Of a stretch of DNA of 64,000 bases, positions 45,315 through 56,547 are shown piece after piece; positions within the stretch are counted from its first letter, which is position 1; each line of letters starts with the position of its first letter. The notes below the pieces were generated by a model. That model was not told where the DNA came from. It ran no database searches and saw nothing but the letters and a program-made list of their open reading frames with translations. The stretch is from Herbaspirillum huttiense (lineage in GTDB: Bacteria > Pseudomonadota > Gammaproteobacteria > Burkholderiales > Burkholderiaceae_D). The position numbers were made by a program, and so were the translations under genes. The DNA is taken from NCBI RefSeq assembly GCF_004367745.1, contig NZ_CP037993.1, positions 1,302,001 through 1,366,000 on the forward strand, read 5' to 3'.

Positions 45315-46163
45315 ATGACCGCATCCATCGATCTGAACGATATCGACTATGAGCGCCGCTTCGGCGGCGTGGCCCGCCTGTACGGCGCGGCGGCCTTGCA
45401 GCGCTTCAGCCAGGCGCGCGTATGCGTGGTCGGCGTCGGCGGCGTGGGCTCCTGGATCGTCGAGGCGCTGGCCCGCAGCGCCATCGGCCACCTGACCCTG
45501 ATCGACCTGGACAACCTGGCTGAATCGAATGTCAATCGCCAGATCCATGCGCTCACCGGCACCCTGGGACAGGCCAAGGTGACGGCCCTGCATGAGCGCA
45601 TCCGGCAGATCAATCCGACCTGCGTGGTCACCGAGGTGGAGGATTTCGTCGATCCGGAGAATGTGGAGCAGATGCTGGGCGGTGGCCGTTTCGATTACGT
45701 CATCGACGCCATCGACAATGTTCCGGCCAAGGTGGCGATGATCGCCTGGTGCCGCCAGAACGGCATGCCCATGGTCACCATCGGCAGCGCCGGCGGGCAG
45801 ATCGATCCGACCCAAATCGAGATCCGCGACCTGTGCCGCACCGAGCAGGAACCGCTGCTGGCCAAGGTGCGCAAGCGCCTGCGCTCACAGCATGGTTTCC
45901 CGCGCGGGACGAAGAACAAGTTTCATATCGACGCGGTGTTCTCGACCGAACCGCTGCGTTTCCCGGAACTGGCCGAGGGCGAAGCCTGCGAGATCGCGCC
46001 GTCAGAAGATCTGGATGTGGGCGAGGATGCCGCCGACAGCACGCAAGCCGGCGTCACAGGGCTGAACTGCGCCGGTTTCGGCTCGGCCATGGTGGTCACG
46101 GCTACCTTCGGCCTGGTGGCCGCAGCGCATGTCTTGAAGAAGCTGGCCGAGAAGGCCAGCTGA
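45315..46163 (+). CDS. tcdA: tRNA threonylcarbamoyladenosine dehydratase
   Basis: A 282-residue E1-like enzyme (formerly CsdL/YgdL). The N-terminal DYERRFGGVARLYG is followed by the ATP-binding GVGGVGSWIVEALARS, DLDNLAESNVNRQ and YVIDAIDNVPAKV. A C-terminal hydrophobic segment (GSAMVVTATFGLVAA) may attach it to the membrane. It cyclises t6A at position 37 of ANN-decoding tRNAs. The ATG at 45315 is the family start; it has no strong ribosome site. Confidence 0.94.
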   Translation: MTASIDLNDIDYERRFGGVARLYGAAALQRFSQARVCVVGVGGVGSWIVEALARSAIGHLTLIDLDNLAESNVNRQIHALTGTLGQAKVTALHERIRQINPTCVVTEVEDFVDPENVEQMLGGGRFDYVIDAIDNVPAKVAMIAWCRQNGMPMVTIGSAGGQIDPTQIEIRDLCRTEQEPLLAKVRKRLRSQHGFPRGTKNKFHIDAVFSTEPLRFPELAEGEACEIAPSEDLDVGEDAADSTQAGVTGLNCAGFGSAMVVTATFGLVAAAHVLKKLAEKAS

Positions 46164-46181
46164 GGCAAGGAGGCGGGGGCT

Positions 46182-47120
46182 TCAGTGTCCGCCGCCCTCA
46201 TCGACCCGGTGCGCGGACACGCACAGCAGCACGCTGACGGTGACCAGCACCATGGCCGCGATCTCCAGCAGGGTCGGCCGGCGCTGTTCCCACAGGAAGC
46301 CGTAGAGCAGGGCAAAGAGGGTCTCGAACAGGATCATTTGCCCGATCATGGTCAGTGGCAGCAGGCGGCTGGCCTTGTTCCAGCAGGCATTGCCGAACAG
46401 CGATGCAAAGATCGCCACCCCCGCCGACACCGCCACGAAATGCATCCACTCGCTGCCTGGATGCGGCTGCAGCATCACCGTGAAGGCGGGCACTGCGATG
46501 AACAGCGACAGCAGCCCCGTGACCACGCCGATCAGCAGATTCCAGTCATGCGCAGAAACTTCATGCAGGCGCGCCAGCCAGCGGCTGTTACCGACCGCAT
46601 AGGTGGTCCAGGAGACCAATGCGGCCAGGGCGCAGAAGAAGCCGATGACACTTTGCTTCATATCGCCTCCAGCTGACCCGGATAGCGACTGCCAGGCCAC
46701 GCAGGCGATGCCGGCCAGGCCCAAGGCCAGCGACGGGGCCAGCTTGCGCAGCGAGACCGCGCCATGGCCGCGGCTGCCGATGATGCTCACCGCCACCGGC
46801 AGGAAGCCGATCACCAGCGAGGTCATGGCCATGCCGCCCAGTTGCACGGCACTGGCCAGAAACACGTAATACACCACATTGCCCAACAGGCTCAGCCACA
46901 CCAGCGCGCGCCATTCGTCACGGCCCAGGTGCGGCAGCAGTTTCTTGATGCGCGGCGCGATCAGCAGCGCTGCGAACAGTCCGTAGGCGAGATAGCGCCC
47001 GGCCGTCAGTTGCCAGGGCGAGAAGGCGCGCGTCAGTTCAGGGGCCAGGAATACCAGGCCCCAGGCGGCACCGGCCAGTGCGCCATAGAAAATGCCTTGC
47101 AGGATCGTGTTGGAACTCAT
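46182..47120 (-). CDS. EamA/DMT-family transporter
   Basis: A 312-residue protein with ten predicted helices in two EamA repeats, for example GIFYGALAGAAWGLVFLAPEL at the N-terminus and AALVSWTTYAVGNSRW in the middle. DMT transporters export small metabolites such as amino acids; the substrate is not readable here. It is convergent with tcdA (18 bp apart) and stands alone. Confidence 0.87.
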   Translation of the reverse strand: MSSNTILQGIFYGALAGAAWGLVFLAPELTRAFSPWQLTAGRYLAYGLFAALLIAPRIKKLLPHLGRDEWRALVWLSLLGNVVYYVFLASAVQLGGMAMTSLVIGFLPVAVSIIGSRGHGAVSLRKLAPSLALGLAGIACVAWQSLSGSAGGDMKQSVIGFFCALAALVSWTTYAVGNSRWLARLHEVSAHDWNLLIGVVTGLLSLFIAVPAFTVMLQPHPGSEWMHFVAVSAGVAIFASLFGNACWNKASRLLPLTMIGQMILFETLFALLYGFLWEQRRPTLLEIAAMVLVTVSVLLCVSAHRVDEGGGH

Positions 47121-47230
47121 CGGGAATCAAAGCCAGCCATGTTGCAAAGGGGGGCAGTATGCCCCAGCCGACGCGGGAAGGATTGTTGCAGGCTACGGTT
47201 TTCTTGTGGCGGGCGAGGGCAGAAACGAAA

Positions 47231-47251
47231 ACGCCGGCACGAGGCCGGCGT
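47231..47251 (-). terminator. terminator after the DUF4337 gene
   Basis: ACGCCGGC (47231-47238) and GCCGGCGT (47244-47251) pair perfectly around a 5-nt loop. On the minus strand the tract TTTTCGTTTC follows. Confidence 0.75.
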
Positions 47252-47275
47252 TGGTCTGCTGTGCGGTCAAGCCGT

Positions 47276-47836
47276 TCAGATCGCGGTGCCGAACAAGCCC
47301 GCACCGACAAAGGCCAGCGCCACCACGCCGATACCCATCGACAGGTAGGCCAGCACGGCCACGCCCGTGATGATGGTGGCCGAGGCCAGCACGATGGCCA
47401 CTTGCAGCATGCCGGCGGCCATTTCCATCTTCTCGTATTTCTCCATGTAGGCATGCGCCTCATGCTCGGCTTCGCGCGCCTTGTGGGACAGCTCCTTCTT
47501 GCCTTCGCCGCTCTTCTCGTCGCTGTCGTAATGGGCGATGGCGTCGTCGAGCTTGGCCACGGCCGCGCTGATGCGTTCATCCTTGGGATTGCCCAGCAAG
47601 CTCAGTTGCTGCTTGGCCAGCTGCGCCGCATTGCCGCGCACCGACTTGGCCTGGAAGAAGGACCACAGGTTGGCCGCCTCCTGATGCTTCAGGATGACCT
47701 CGGTCTGGTAGGACTTGGACAGGGTTTCGGTAATGGCCAGCACCAGCGCCAGGATGGCGATGAGCAAGGCCAGCTTCTTGTTGCCGGAGGCATGGGCGTG
47801 CTCGGCGTGTTCCAGGTTTTCGGTGGCTTCCGTCAT
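47276..47836 (-). CDS. DUF4337 membrane protein
   Basis: A 186-residue protein. A short acidic, His-containing N-terminus (NLEHAEHAHASGNKK) precedes a helix (LALLIAILALVLAITETLSK). A long charged helical region follows (LWSFFQAKSVRGN), with two helices near the C-terminus (IVLASATIITGVAVLAY and VALAFVGAGLFG). The motif EAANLWSFFQAKSVR is characteristic of DUF4337; its role is unknown. The start at 47836 agrees with the family; the longer frame upstream is not conserved-looking. Confidence 0.83.
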   Translation of the reverse strand: MTEATENLEHAEHAHASGNKKLALLIAILALVLAITETLSKSYQTEVILKHQEAANLWSFFQAKSVRGNAAQLAKQQLSLLGNPKDERISAAVAKLDDAIAHYDSDEKSGEGKKELSHKAREAEHEAHAYMEKYEKMEMAAGMLQVAIVLASATIITGVAVLAYLSMGIGVVALAFVGAGLFGTAI

Positions 47837-50664
<2,828 letters not shown>

Positions 50665-50702
50665 GCAGCAAAGCAGTCAAGCAGTGAGGCAGTGAAGCGA
50701 TG

Positions 50703-50734
50703 AAAAACGGCGGGCCGCAAGGCTCGCCGTTTTT
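50703..50734 (+). terminator. intrinsic terminator after katG
   Basis: AAAAACGGCG with GCC (50703-50716) pairs with GGC and CGCCGTTTTT (50721-50734), one mismatch, GCAA loop, T-rich end. Confidence 0.88.
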
Positions 50735-50826
50735 CTTTGCGCGTGCGCATGTCATGGAGATGTCACGGAGTGCGCCGATGCAGGGGCTATAGTGGCGTTC
50801 GGTATTTTTCTTCACCTGCGAGGCGC

Positions 50827-51408
50827 ATGATGGCCCTGAGCCTGGATGACATTGCCCTGCTGTTCACACGGCTCGGCCACACCCAATACACCGGCGAGCC
50901 GGTCACGCAACTGGAACACGCGCTGCAATCGGCGCTGCTGGCCGAGCAGGAGGGCGCAGCGCCCAGCCTGATCGTGGCCAGCCTGCTGCACGATCTCGGC
51001 CACCTGCTGGAAGACCTGGGCCAGACGCCCACCCTGGCCGGCATCGATGACCTGCACCAGTACCGCGTTCTTCCTTTCCTGCGCGGTGTCTTCCATGAAT
51101 CCGTGCTGGCGCCGATTGCCTTGCATGTGGATGCCAAGCGCTACCTGTGCGCCACTGATCCGGACTACTTCGCGCAGCTCTCGGCCGATTCGGTGCGCAG
51201 CCTGCAATTGCAGGGCGGGATCTTCGATGTGGAACAGGCCGCGGCTTTCATCGATCGGCCCTATGCCGAGGATGCCGTCAGGTTGCGGCGCTGGGATGAT
51301 CGTGCCAAGACGGCGGGTCTGCCGACGCCCGATTATGCGCACTATGCAGGCTACTTCAACGAGTGTCTGCTGCGGCCGGGCAAGGCCAGCCGTCCTCAGG
51401 GCAGATAA
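50827..51408 (+). CDS. PhnZ-like HD-domain protein (possible organophosphonate oxygenase)
   Basis: A 193-residue HD protein. Tyr21-Glu24-His31 (QYTGEPVTQLEHA), His55-Asp56 and His59 (LLHDLGHL), and His77 (DDLHQY) follow the spacing I recall for PhnZ, a mixed-valence di-iron oxygenase that cleaves 2-amino-1-hydroxyethylphosphonate. The Tyr and Glu preceding the HD core are what separate this oxygenase group from ordinary HD phosphohydrolases. No PhnY-type hydroxylase or phosphonate transporter is adjacent. ATGs at 50827 and 50830 are both possible. Confidence 0.75.
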   Translation: MMALSLDDIALLFTRLGHTQYTGEPVTQLEHALQSALLAEQEGAAPSLIVASLLHDLGHLLEDLGQTPTLAGIDDLHQYRVLPFLRGVFHESVLAPIALHVDAKRYLCATDPDYFAQLSADSVRSLQLQGGIFDVEQAAAFIDRPYAEDAVRLRRWDDRAKTAGLPTPDYAHYAGYFNECLLRPGKASRPQGR

Positions 51409-52160
51409 CTTTTCCGATACGCTGATGGGGTGGTGCCGCGCAGCTTGCGCAGCGCATGCGTGAGCGCACTCTGGTCGCCATAGCCACAGCGCTGGGCAAT
51501 CTGCGCCAGCGGCAGGCTGCTGGTGCGCAGCAGCTGGCAGGCCCGGGCCACGCGCACTTCGGCCAGCCAGGCGCGCGGCGACGTGTCCAGTTCAGCGCGA
51601 AACCATTCATGCAAACGGCTGGGGGAGATCGCCGCCAGTTCCGCCATCTGCGCCACCGTCCAGGGATGCTCGGCGCGCGCCTCCACCCGTGCCAGCATCA
51701 AACGCAGCCGCGACAGCGCCTGCGGCTGTTGCGTGAGCGCGTCCAGCAGCAGGGGAACCCAATGCTGCAGCGTGTTGCCGGCGGGGCGGGTGTCGCTGAG
51801 TGCCACCGCCATGAATTCCACCAGTTTCCCGGCGGCGCGGGACAAGGGCAGGAACGGGCGCTGTGCCAGCGCCTCCAGTTGCAGGCTGCCGACCGCATCG
51901 GGTGCCAGGTCGACCACCAGCGAACGATTCTCGCCGCCTGCGCGCGTGGCATGCCGCGCACCGGGTTCGACGAAGGCCGCCGTGGCGGTATCGGCCAGGC
52001 CTTCACGGCCGGCAATGTCCATCGCCAGATGGCCTGCCAGCGGCAGCACCAGTTGCGGAAAATCATGCCGGTGCGCCAATGACTCCTCGCGATAGCTGCG
52101 CAGGTGCAACTGCGCCACGGGTGGGGCAGTGTCGGGATGCGGTCGCGAGGATGGGATCAT
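51396..52160 (-). CDS. AraC-family transcriptional regulator
   Basis: A 254-residue regulator. The N-terminal cupin-like part (LAHRHDFPQLVLPLAGHLAMDI) precedes a C-terminal double helix-turn-helix (VAQMAELAAISPSRLHEWFRAEL and LAQIAQRCGYGDQSALTHALRKL), the AraC/XylS signature. Its 3' end overlaps the convergent PhnZ-like gene by 13 bp. The target is unknown. Confidence 0.87.
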   Translation of the reverse strand: MIPSSRPHPDTAPPVAQLHLRSYREESLAHRHDFPQLVLPLAGHLAMDIAGREGLADTATAAFVEPGARHATRAGGENRSLVVDLAPDAVGSLQLEALAQRPFLPLSRAAGKLVEFMAVALSDTRPAGNTLQHWVPLLLDALTQQPQALSRLRLMLARVEARAEHPWTVAQMAELAAISPSRLHEWFRAELDTSPRAWLAEVRVARACQLLRTSSLPLAQIAQRCGYGDQSALTHALRKLRGTTPSAYRKSYLP

Positions 52161-52208
52161 GGCGGGCAGGGATGCAAAGCAATCCCGCCATGATAGCGGA
52201 CTTCGCTG

Positions 52209-54332
52209 CTACAGCCGGATCTGCTCGAAGGCCGTGATGCGCAGGCGCGCTTCGCCGACCTGCGGCTGCTTGCCATCGGCGATGGTATCGGCGGCGCGTA
52301 CCCTGGAACCGAAGTCCAGCCCGGTCATCCTTTCCAGTTCGGGAATGGCCACGCGCCAGTGGTTGACGTCCACCGAGGGCAGGTCGCGCGGCGTCCCCAG
52401 GCTGTGCCGGCTCTCCGACAGCAGGGCCGACTGGTCGGCCAGCAGGCCTACCGCTTTCAAACCTTGCTTGCCCTTCCACACCACGATCTTGAAGAAGGCC
52501 GAAGGGATCTGGACCTCATCGGCCCACAGGTCCACCTGGTCGTTGAACACCGGGCCCTGGAAGACGCACAGGCGGCCCTTGCTGCTGGCAGCCAGCACGC
52601 CGTTCTCCAGCACATAGCGCTCCAGGCCCTGCCAGTAGGTCGCGCTCTGGTTGAAGCGGAAATGCTGGGGCGAGCAATTGGTGAAATGGAAGGTGTCGGC
52701 ATTGGCGCGTTCGGCTTCTTCCGGCGTACCCCAGCTCGGATCGGACCGGCGCGTCAGGTGGCCGCGATCGAAATAGGTCGACCACGCCGAATAAAAATCC
52801 TGCTCCAGCACGCTGCCCGCCGCCACGCGCGGATCGCGGAACCAGGCATCGCCTTCGGCCGCATTGACCTGGCCGCTGCCGCGATCGACTGCAAGGTAAT
52901 GCGTGCCGTCGATGTTGGTGGCAGTGAAGGCGGCCATGCGGCGGCGCTTCAACAGTTTGATGCTGAAGTGTTCATATTTCAGTTCGCCGTCGTCGCCAGC
53001 GGCACCGGCCACGGTAGGCAGCAGCGGGACGATGTCGCCCGCCAGCTTCGCATCCGGCTGTGGCAGCGGCAGCTCTGCGCCGGGGATGAAAGCGGCATCG
53101 TAGCCGCTGCGATTGCCGTAATCCGGATCGATGCGCAAGGCTTCTGCGCCTGCGGAGGGGCGGGGCGGGGAGAGCCGGCGTGGTGGCTGCAAGGTCGCGT
53201 TGTTGGCAGAGAGGCTTGCGTTGGCGGCAGCGGGTGTCGTCGCCTGGGCGACGGTGGCTGCACCTCCTGCAACCCGCACCGTCACTTCCAGCGGAATCGT
53301 CAGGGTTGCGGTCTGCAGAGCGATGTCTTTGCCACTGTTGTTCATGCTGATCTCCTGTGTCATGTCGGATGCGGTGTTGTCGGCGACGGTGAGGGCCCCG
53401 GGCGCGCTGGCCACCTGATAGCTCAAGGCTTCCTGCAGCAACGCCCGGGCCTCAGGCGGCAAGGTGGGCAGGCGTGCCAGCAGGTCACGGTAGAGGGCGC
53501 TGATGCGTATGCCTTCGTTGACCTTGCGCAGCGGTTGATCTCCCGTACCGGCATCGCGATAAGGCTCGCCCCAGTGATGCAAGGCCACCAGCTGCCAGTC
53601 GTCATTGAAGACCGGCGAGCCGGACGAGCCTTGCTGGGTATCGGTCTCGTAGAGCAGGGTGTGTTCGGTGCGCGCGGTGACGGTGTTGTTGCGGATGCTG
53701 ATCATCTTCATCCAGCCGGACGGATGCTGGATGATGTTGGCCGCCATGCCGATGACGTGCTTGTCCGGCTGGTCCGAGAGCGGGCAGAAGCCCAGCTCCT
53801 CCACCGTGGCCGTCCCCGACTGGCGTTCGCCCAGCGCGATGACGGCATAGTCCAGCTGATCCGCTGGCGAGAACAGCGCCAGCCGTTCCGGTGCCAGCAG
53901 GTAGCTGGTGGTGGCACGCGGTACCCCACGGGCGTCGAGTTCACGCAGGAAGGTGAGGCGCGTGCCGCGTGCGGCGGCGGCGTCCGCGATGACGTGCTGG
54001 TTGGTCAGGAACAGGCGCGGGCTGATCAAGAAGCCGGTGGCCAGTTCGCTGGTCTGATCGCTGTTGACCTCGACGTAGGCTACCGCTCGCGCCACCGCTG
54101 CGCCTTGCGCCAGGAAGCTGGCGCGCAGGAAATCCTCGCTGTCGCCGATGATCGATTCGGGACCGGCCGGATGGCCCAGGTTGCGCTGGCGCAGGGCATA
54201 GGCGCGCGCCCGTTCGCTGTCGGGCTCGGCCTCGCGCCATTGTCCGCAGGCTACCAGCGATCGCACACGCTGGCGTTCGCTGGCAGTGTCGGCCACGCAG
54301 GCGCGGAAATCCTTGACGGCTTGAGCATCCAT
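52209..54332 (-). CDS. trypsin-like protease fused to a DNA/RNA non-specific endonuclease
   Basis: A 707-residue protein with no signal peptide, so it should act in the cytoplasm. Residues about 60-290 form a trypsin-like protease with His113 (FLTNQHVI), Asp161 (QLDYAVIAL) and Ser237 (QQGSSGSPVF). Residues about 300-440 are an Ala/Pro-rich, probably disordered linker. Residues about 455-700 are a NUC/EndoG-type nuclease with the DRGH motif (His525 in FDRGHLTRRSD) and the metal-site Asn561 in NCSPQHFRFNQ, followed by W and LE. Residues 1-60 are helical and unassigned. Both catalytic sets look intact. It is a single-gene unit on the minus strand. Confidence 0.85.
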   Translation of the reverse strand: MDAQAVKDFRACVADTASERQRVRSLVACGQWREAEPDSERARAYALRQRNLGHPAGPESIIGDSEDFLRASFLAQGAAVARAVAYVEVNSDQTSELATGFLISPRLFLTNQHVIADAAAARGTRLTFLRELDARGVPRATTSYLLAPERLALFSPADQLDYAVIALGERQSGTATVEELGFCPLSDQPDKHVIGMAANIIQHPSGWMKMISIRNNTVTARTEHTLLYETDTQQGSSGSPVFNDDWQLVALHHWGEPYRDAGTGDQPLRKVNEGIRISALYRDLLARLPTLPPEARALLQEALSYQVASAPGALTVADNTASDMTQEISMNNSGKDIALQTATLTIPLEVTVRVAGGAATVAQATTPAAANASLSANNATLQPPRRLSPPRPSAGAEALRIDPDYGNRSGYDAAFIPGAELPLPQPDAKLAGDIVPLLPTVAGAAGDDGELKYEHFSIKLLKRRRMAAFTATNIDGTHYLAVDRGSGQVNAAEGDAWFRDPRVAAGSVLEQDFYSAWSTYFDRGHLTRRSDPSWGTPEEAERANADTFHFTNCSPQHFRFNQSATYWQGLERYVLENGVLAASSKGRLCVFQGPVFNDQVDLWADEVQIPSAFFKIVVWKGKQGLKAVGLLADQSALLSESRHSLGTPRDLPSVDVNHWRVAIPELERMTGLDFGSRVRAADTIADGKQPQVGEARLRITAFEQIRL

Positions 54333-54440
54333 GGCATCTCCAGATTCTCGGGGGAGGGTCTGGGGACGTTATTACCTTCATATGACATCGGCATGACCTG
54401 AAACATCTTGCAAAACATCAGTGTTTCCGGTGGCCAAGAC

Positions 54441-54471
54441 AAAGCCGCCGGGCTTGCGCCACGGCGGCTTT
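54441..54471 (-). terminator. hairpin after bdhA
   Basis: AAAGCCGCC (54441-54449) pairs exactly with GGCGGCTTT (54463-54471). It lies 27 bp beyond the bdhA stop and ends in TTTGTCTT on the minus strand. Confidence 0.65.
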
Positions 54472-54497
54472 GGGAGAAGCCTGGATGCGGGTGAAGC

Positions 54498-55280
54498 TTA
54501 CTGCATATGCCAGCCGTGGCTGACCACGACGGACTGGCCGGTCAGTGCATTGGTCGGGAAGGCCGCCAGGAACACGGCAGTCTGGGCCACGTCCTGGGTG
54601 GTGGTGAATTCACCGTCCACGGTGTCCTTGAGCATGATCTTCTTGATGACATCCTCTTCGCTGATGCCGAATTCCTTGGCCTGCTCGGGGATCTGCTTTT
54701 CCACCAGCGGTGTACGCACGAAGCCGGGACAGATGACATTGGTGCGGATCTTGTCCTTGGCCCCTTCCTTGGCCACGGTCTTGGCCAGGCCCAGCAGGCC
54801 GTGCTTGGCGGTCACGTAGGGCGACTTGAGCGCCGAGGCCTGATGCGAGTGCACCGAACCCATGTAGATGATGGAGCCGCCACGGCCCTGCTTGATCATG
54901 GCTTTCATCGCGGCACGGGTGGTCAGGAAGGCGCCGTCCAGGTGGATTGCCAGCATCTTGCGCCAGTTTTCCAGCGACAGTTCGGTGACCGGGCTGATGA
55001 TCTGGATGCCGGCATTGCTGATCATGATGTCCAGCCCGCCGTAGGTGTTCACGGCATCGGCCACGCCCTTGTCGACCTGGGTTTCATCGGTGACGTTCAT
55101 GGCCACCGCCATCGCGGTGCCGCCATTCTTGACGATCTCTTCAGCCGTGGCCTTGGCGGCTTCCAGCGCCAGGTCGGCGATGACGACCTTGGCGCCTTGT
55201 TTGGCGTATTCGATCGCGATTTCCTTGCCGATGCCGCTGGCCGAACCGGTAATGAGTGCGACTTTATCCTTGAGTAGCAT
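54498..55280 (-). CDS. bdhA: 3-hydroxybutyrate dehydrogenase
   Basis: A 260-residue SDR enzyme. It has the Rossmann motif [20 protein letters not shown], the catalytic [13 protein letters not shown] with SPYVTAKHG, and the cofactor/substrate segment [21 protein letters not shown]. That last segment and the C-terminal VVSHGWHMQ are typical of D-3-hydroxybutyrate dehydrogenase. It oxidises 3-hydroxybutyrate, the polyhydroxybutyrate monomer, to acetoacetate. A single gene with its own terminator. Confidence 0.93.
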   Translation of the reverse strand: MLLKDKVALITGSASGIGKEIAIEYAKQGAKVVIADLALEAAKATAEEIVKNGGTAMAVAMNVTDETQVDKGVADAVNTYGGLDIMISNAGIQIISPVTELSLENWRKMLAIHLDGAFLTTRAAMKAMIKQGRGGSIIYMGSVHSHQASALKSPYVTAKHGLLGLAKTVAKEGAKDKIRTNVICPGFVRTPLVEKQIPEQAKEFGISEEDVIKKIMLKDTVDGEFTTTQDVAQTAVFLAAFPTNALTGQSVVVSHGWHMQ

Positions 55281-55779
55281 GATCTTCCTTTATGTTTCGA
55301 GTTGACGGACATTGCAAAGCCAGACCGCCCTCGGCACCGGCGCTGTCGCACACGGTGTCCGATGACGGCCATCAATCCCTGGTTTCGATGAACTGCGCAT
55401 CGAAAGATTCCTCGGGTGCCGATCTCGCCCTTGCACCCGTTTTCCTTGCCCTCGCGCATGCGTCTGCTCCCCGCAGGGAGGTCTCCGGACGCCGCTTTGT
55501 CACGCCATTGTAACGCTGGGCCGCCGGTTGTTGCTGCACCGCCAAAACGGCCGCAAAGGTCATGTGCGTGAAACATTCGCTGGTTAGTCTGTGCAGCGTT
55601 ATCCCGGGGACATCGGCTGTTTCTCGAAATTAATCGATCAATTCTTCGATTTCATTTGAGGCAGCCGCAATTCTGAAGGGGACGCGGGAAGCAGTTCAGG
55701 TGAGGTCGCTTATGTTGTCTGGTTGACCTGGCTGACATCTTCCACGGTCTCTTTCAAACATCACCACAAAGGACAATGC
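55281..55779. other. intergenic region between divergent bdhA and olsB
   Basis: No gene is seen in 499 bp. An AT-rich patch around 55625-55665 (AATTAATCGATCAATTCTTCGA-like words) and TTGACCTGGCTGACAT near 55722-55737 could be regulatory. I looked for a Pho box (two CTGTCAT-like repeats 11 bp apart) because of the lipid genes downstream and did not find a convincing one. Confidence 0.5.
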
Positions 55780-56547
55780 ATGAGACTGCTTACCATTCCT
55801 GCCGATGCCAATCCGAGTTTTGCCAAGCTGAACCTGAGCCTGGCCAGCACCCCGGAAGAAGTGCGCGAAGTTCAGCGCCTGCGCTACAAGGTCTTCATCG
55901 AAGCGATGAACCTGTCGGCCCTGGCCAACCCCGAAGGCCTGGACAAGGATGAGTTCGACGACTACTGCGATCACCTGATCGTGCGCGACAGCAAGACCCT
56001 CTCCGTGGTCGGCACCTATCGCGTGCTGAGCCCGCACGGTGCGCGCCGCATGGGCAAGTTCTACTCGGAACAGGAATTCGACCTCTCGCGCCTGGACAAC
56101 ATCCGCGGCGTCATCGCCGAAGCCGGCCGCGCCTGCATCCACCCGGACTACCGCAGCGGCGGCGTCATCATGATGCTGTGGGCCGGCCTGGCCGCCTACA
56201 TGCGCAAGGAACGCTGCGAATACCTGATGGGCTGCGCCAGCGTGAGCCTGGCCGATGGTGGCCACAATGCCGCCGCGCTGTACCACGCCTTCCGCGAAAA
56301 GAACCTGGCGCCGCCGGACTATCGCGTCACGCCGCTCCTGCCCTTCCCGCTGGAAGACCGCCAGGCCGGCGTCGATCCGCAGATCCCGCCGCTGCTGCGC
56401 GGCTACCTGCGCAGCGGTGCGTGGGTGTGCGGCGAACCGGCCTGGGATCCTGATTTCCACTCGGCCGATTTCTTCCTGCTGCTGCCGCTCTCCAAGCTCG
56501 ACAGCCGCTATGCCCGTCACTACCTCAAGGATTCGAGGACCGCATGA
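55780..56547 (+). CDS. olsB: ornithine N-acyltransferase OlsB-like (GNAT)
   Basis: A 255-residue GNAT-family protein. EVREVQRLRYKVFIEAM, DHLIVRDSKTLSVVGTYRVLSP, EAGRACIHPDYRSGGVIMMLWAGL and YLMGCASVSLADGG match the OlsB/hemolysin acyltransferase-like family. OlsB transfers a 3-hydroxyacyl group from ACP to ornithine, the first step of phosphorus-free ornithine lipids. It overlaps the next gene by 4 bp (ATGA). The second-step acyltransferase OlsA is not in the window. Confidence 0.85.
   Translation: MRLLTIPADANPSFAKLNLSLASTPEEVREVQRLRYKVFIEAMNLSALANPEGLDKDEFDDYCDHLIVRDSKTLSVVGTYRVLSPHGARRMGKFYSEQEFDLSRLDNIRGVIAEAGRACIHPDYRSGGVIMMLWAGLAAYMRKERCEYLMGCASVSLADGGHNAAALYHAFREKNLAPPDYRVTPLLPFPLEDRQAGVDPQIPPLLRGYLRSGAWVCGEPAWDPDFHSADFFLLLPLSKLDSRYARHYLKDSRTA

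Noticed and set aside
52359..54401. 680-codon open frame antisense to the protease-nuclease gene
   Set aside because: Codon-bias shadow; the minus-strand frame carries both intact catalytic domains.
55720..55740. TTGACCTGGCTGACAT as a Pho box for the lipid operon
   Set aside because: The half-repeats are 9 bp apart, not 11, and read TGACC/TGACA rather than the CTGTCAT type.
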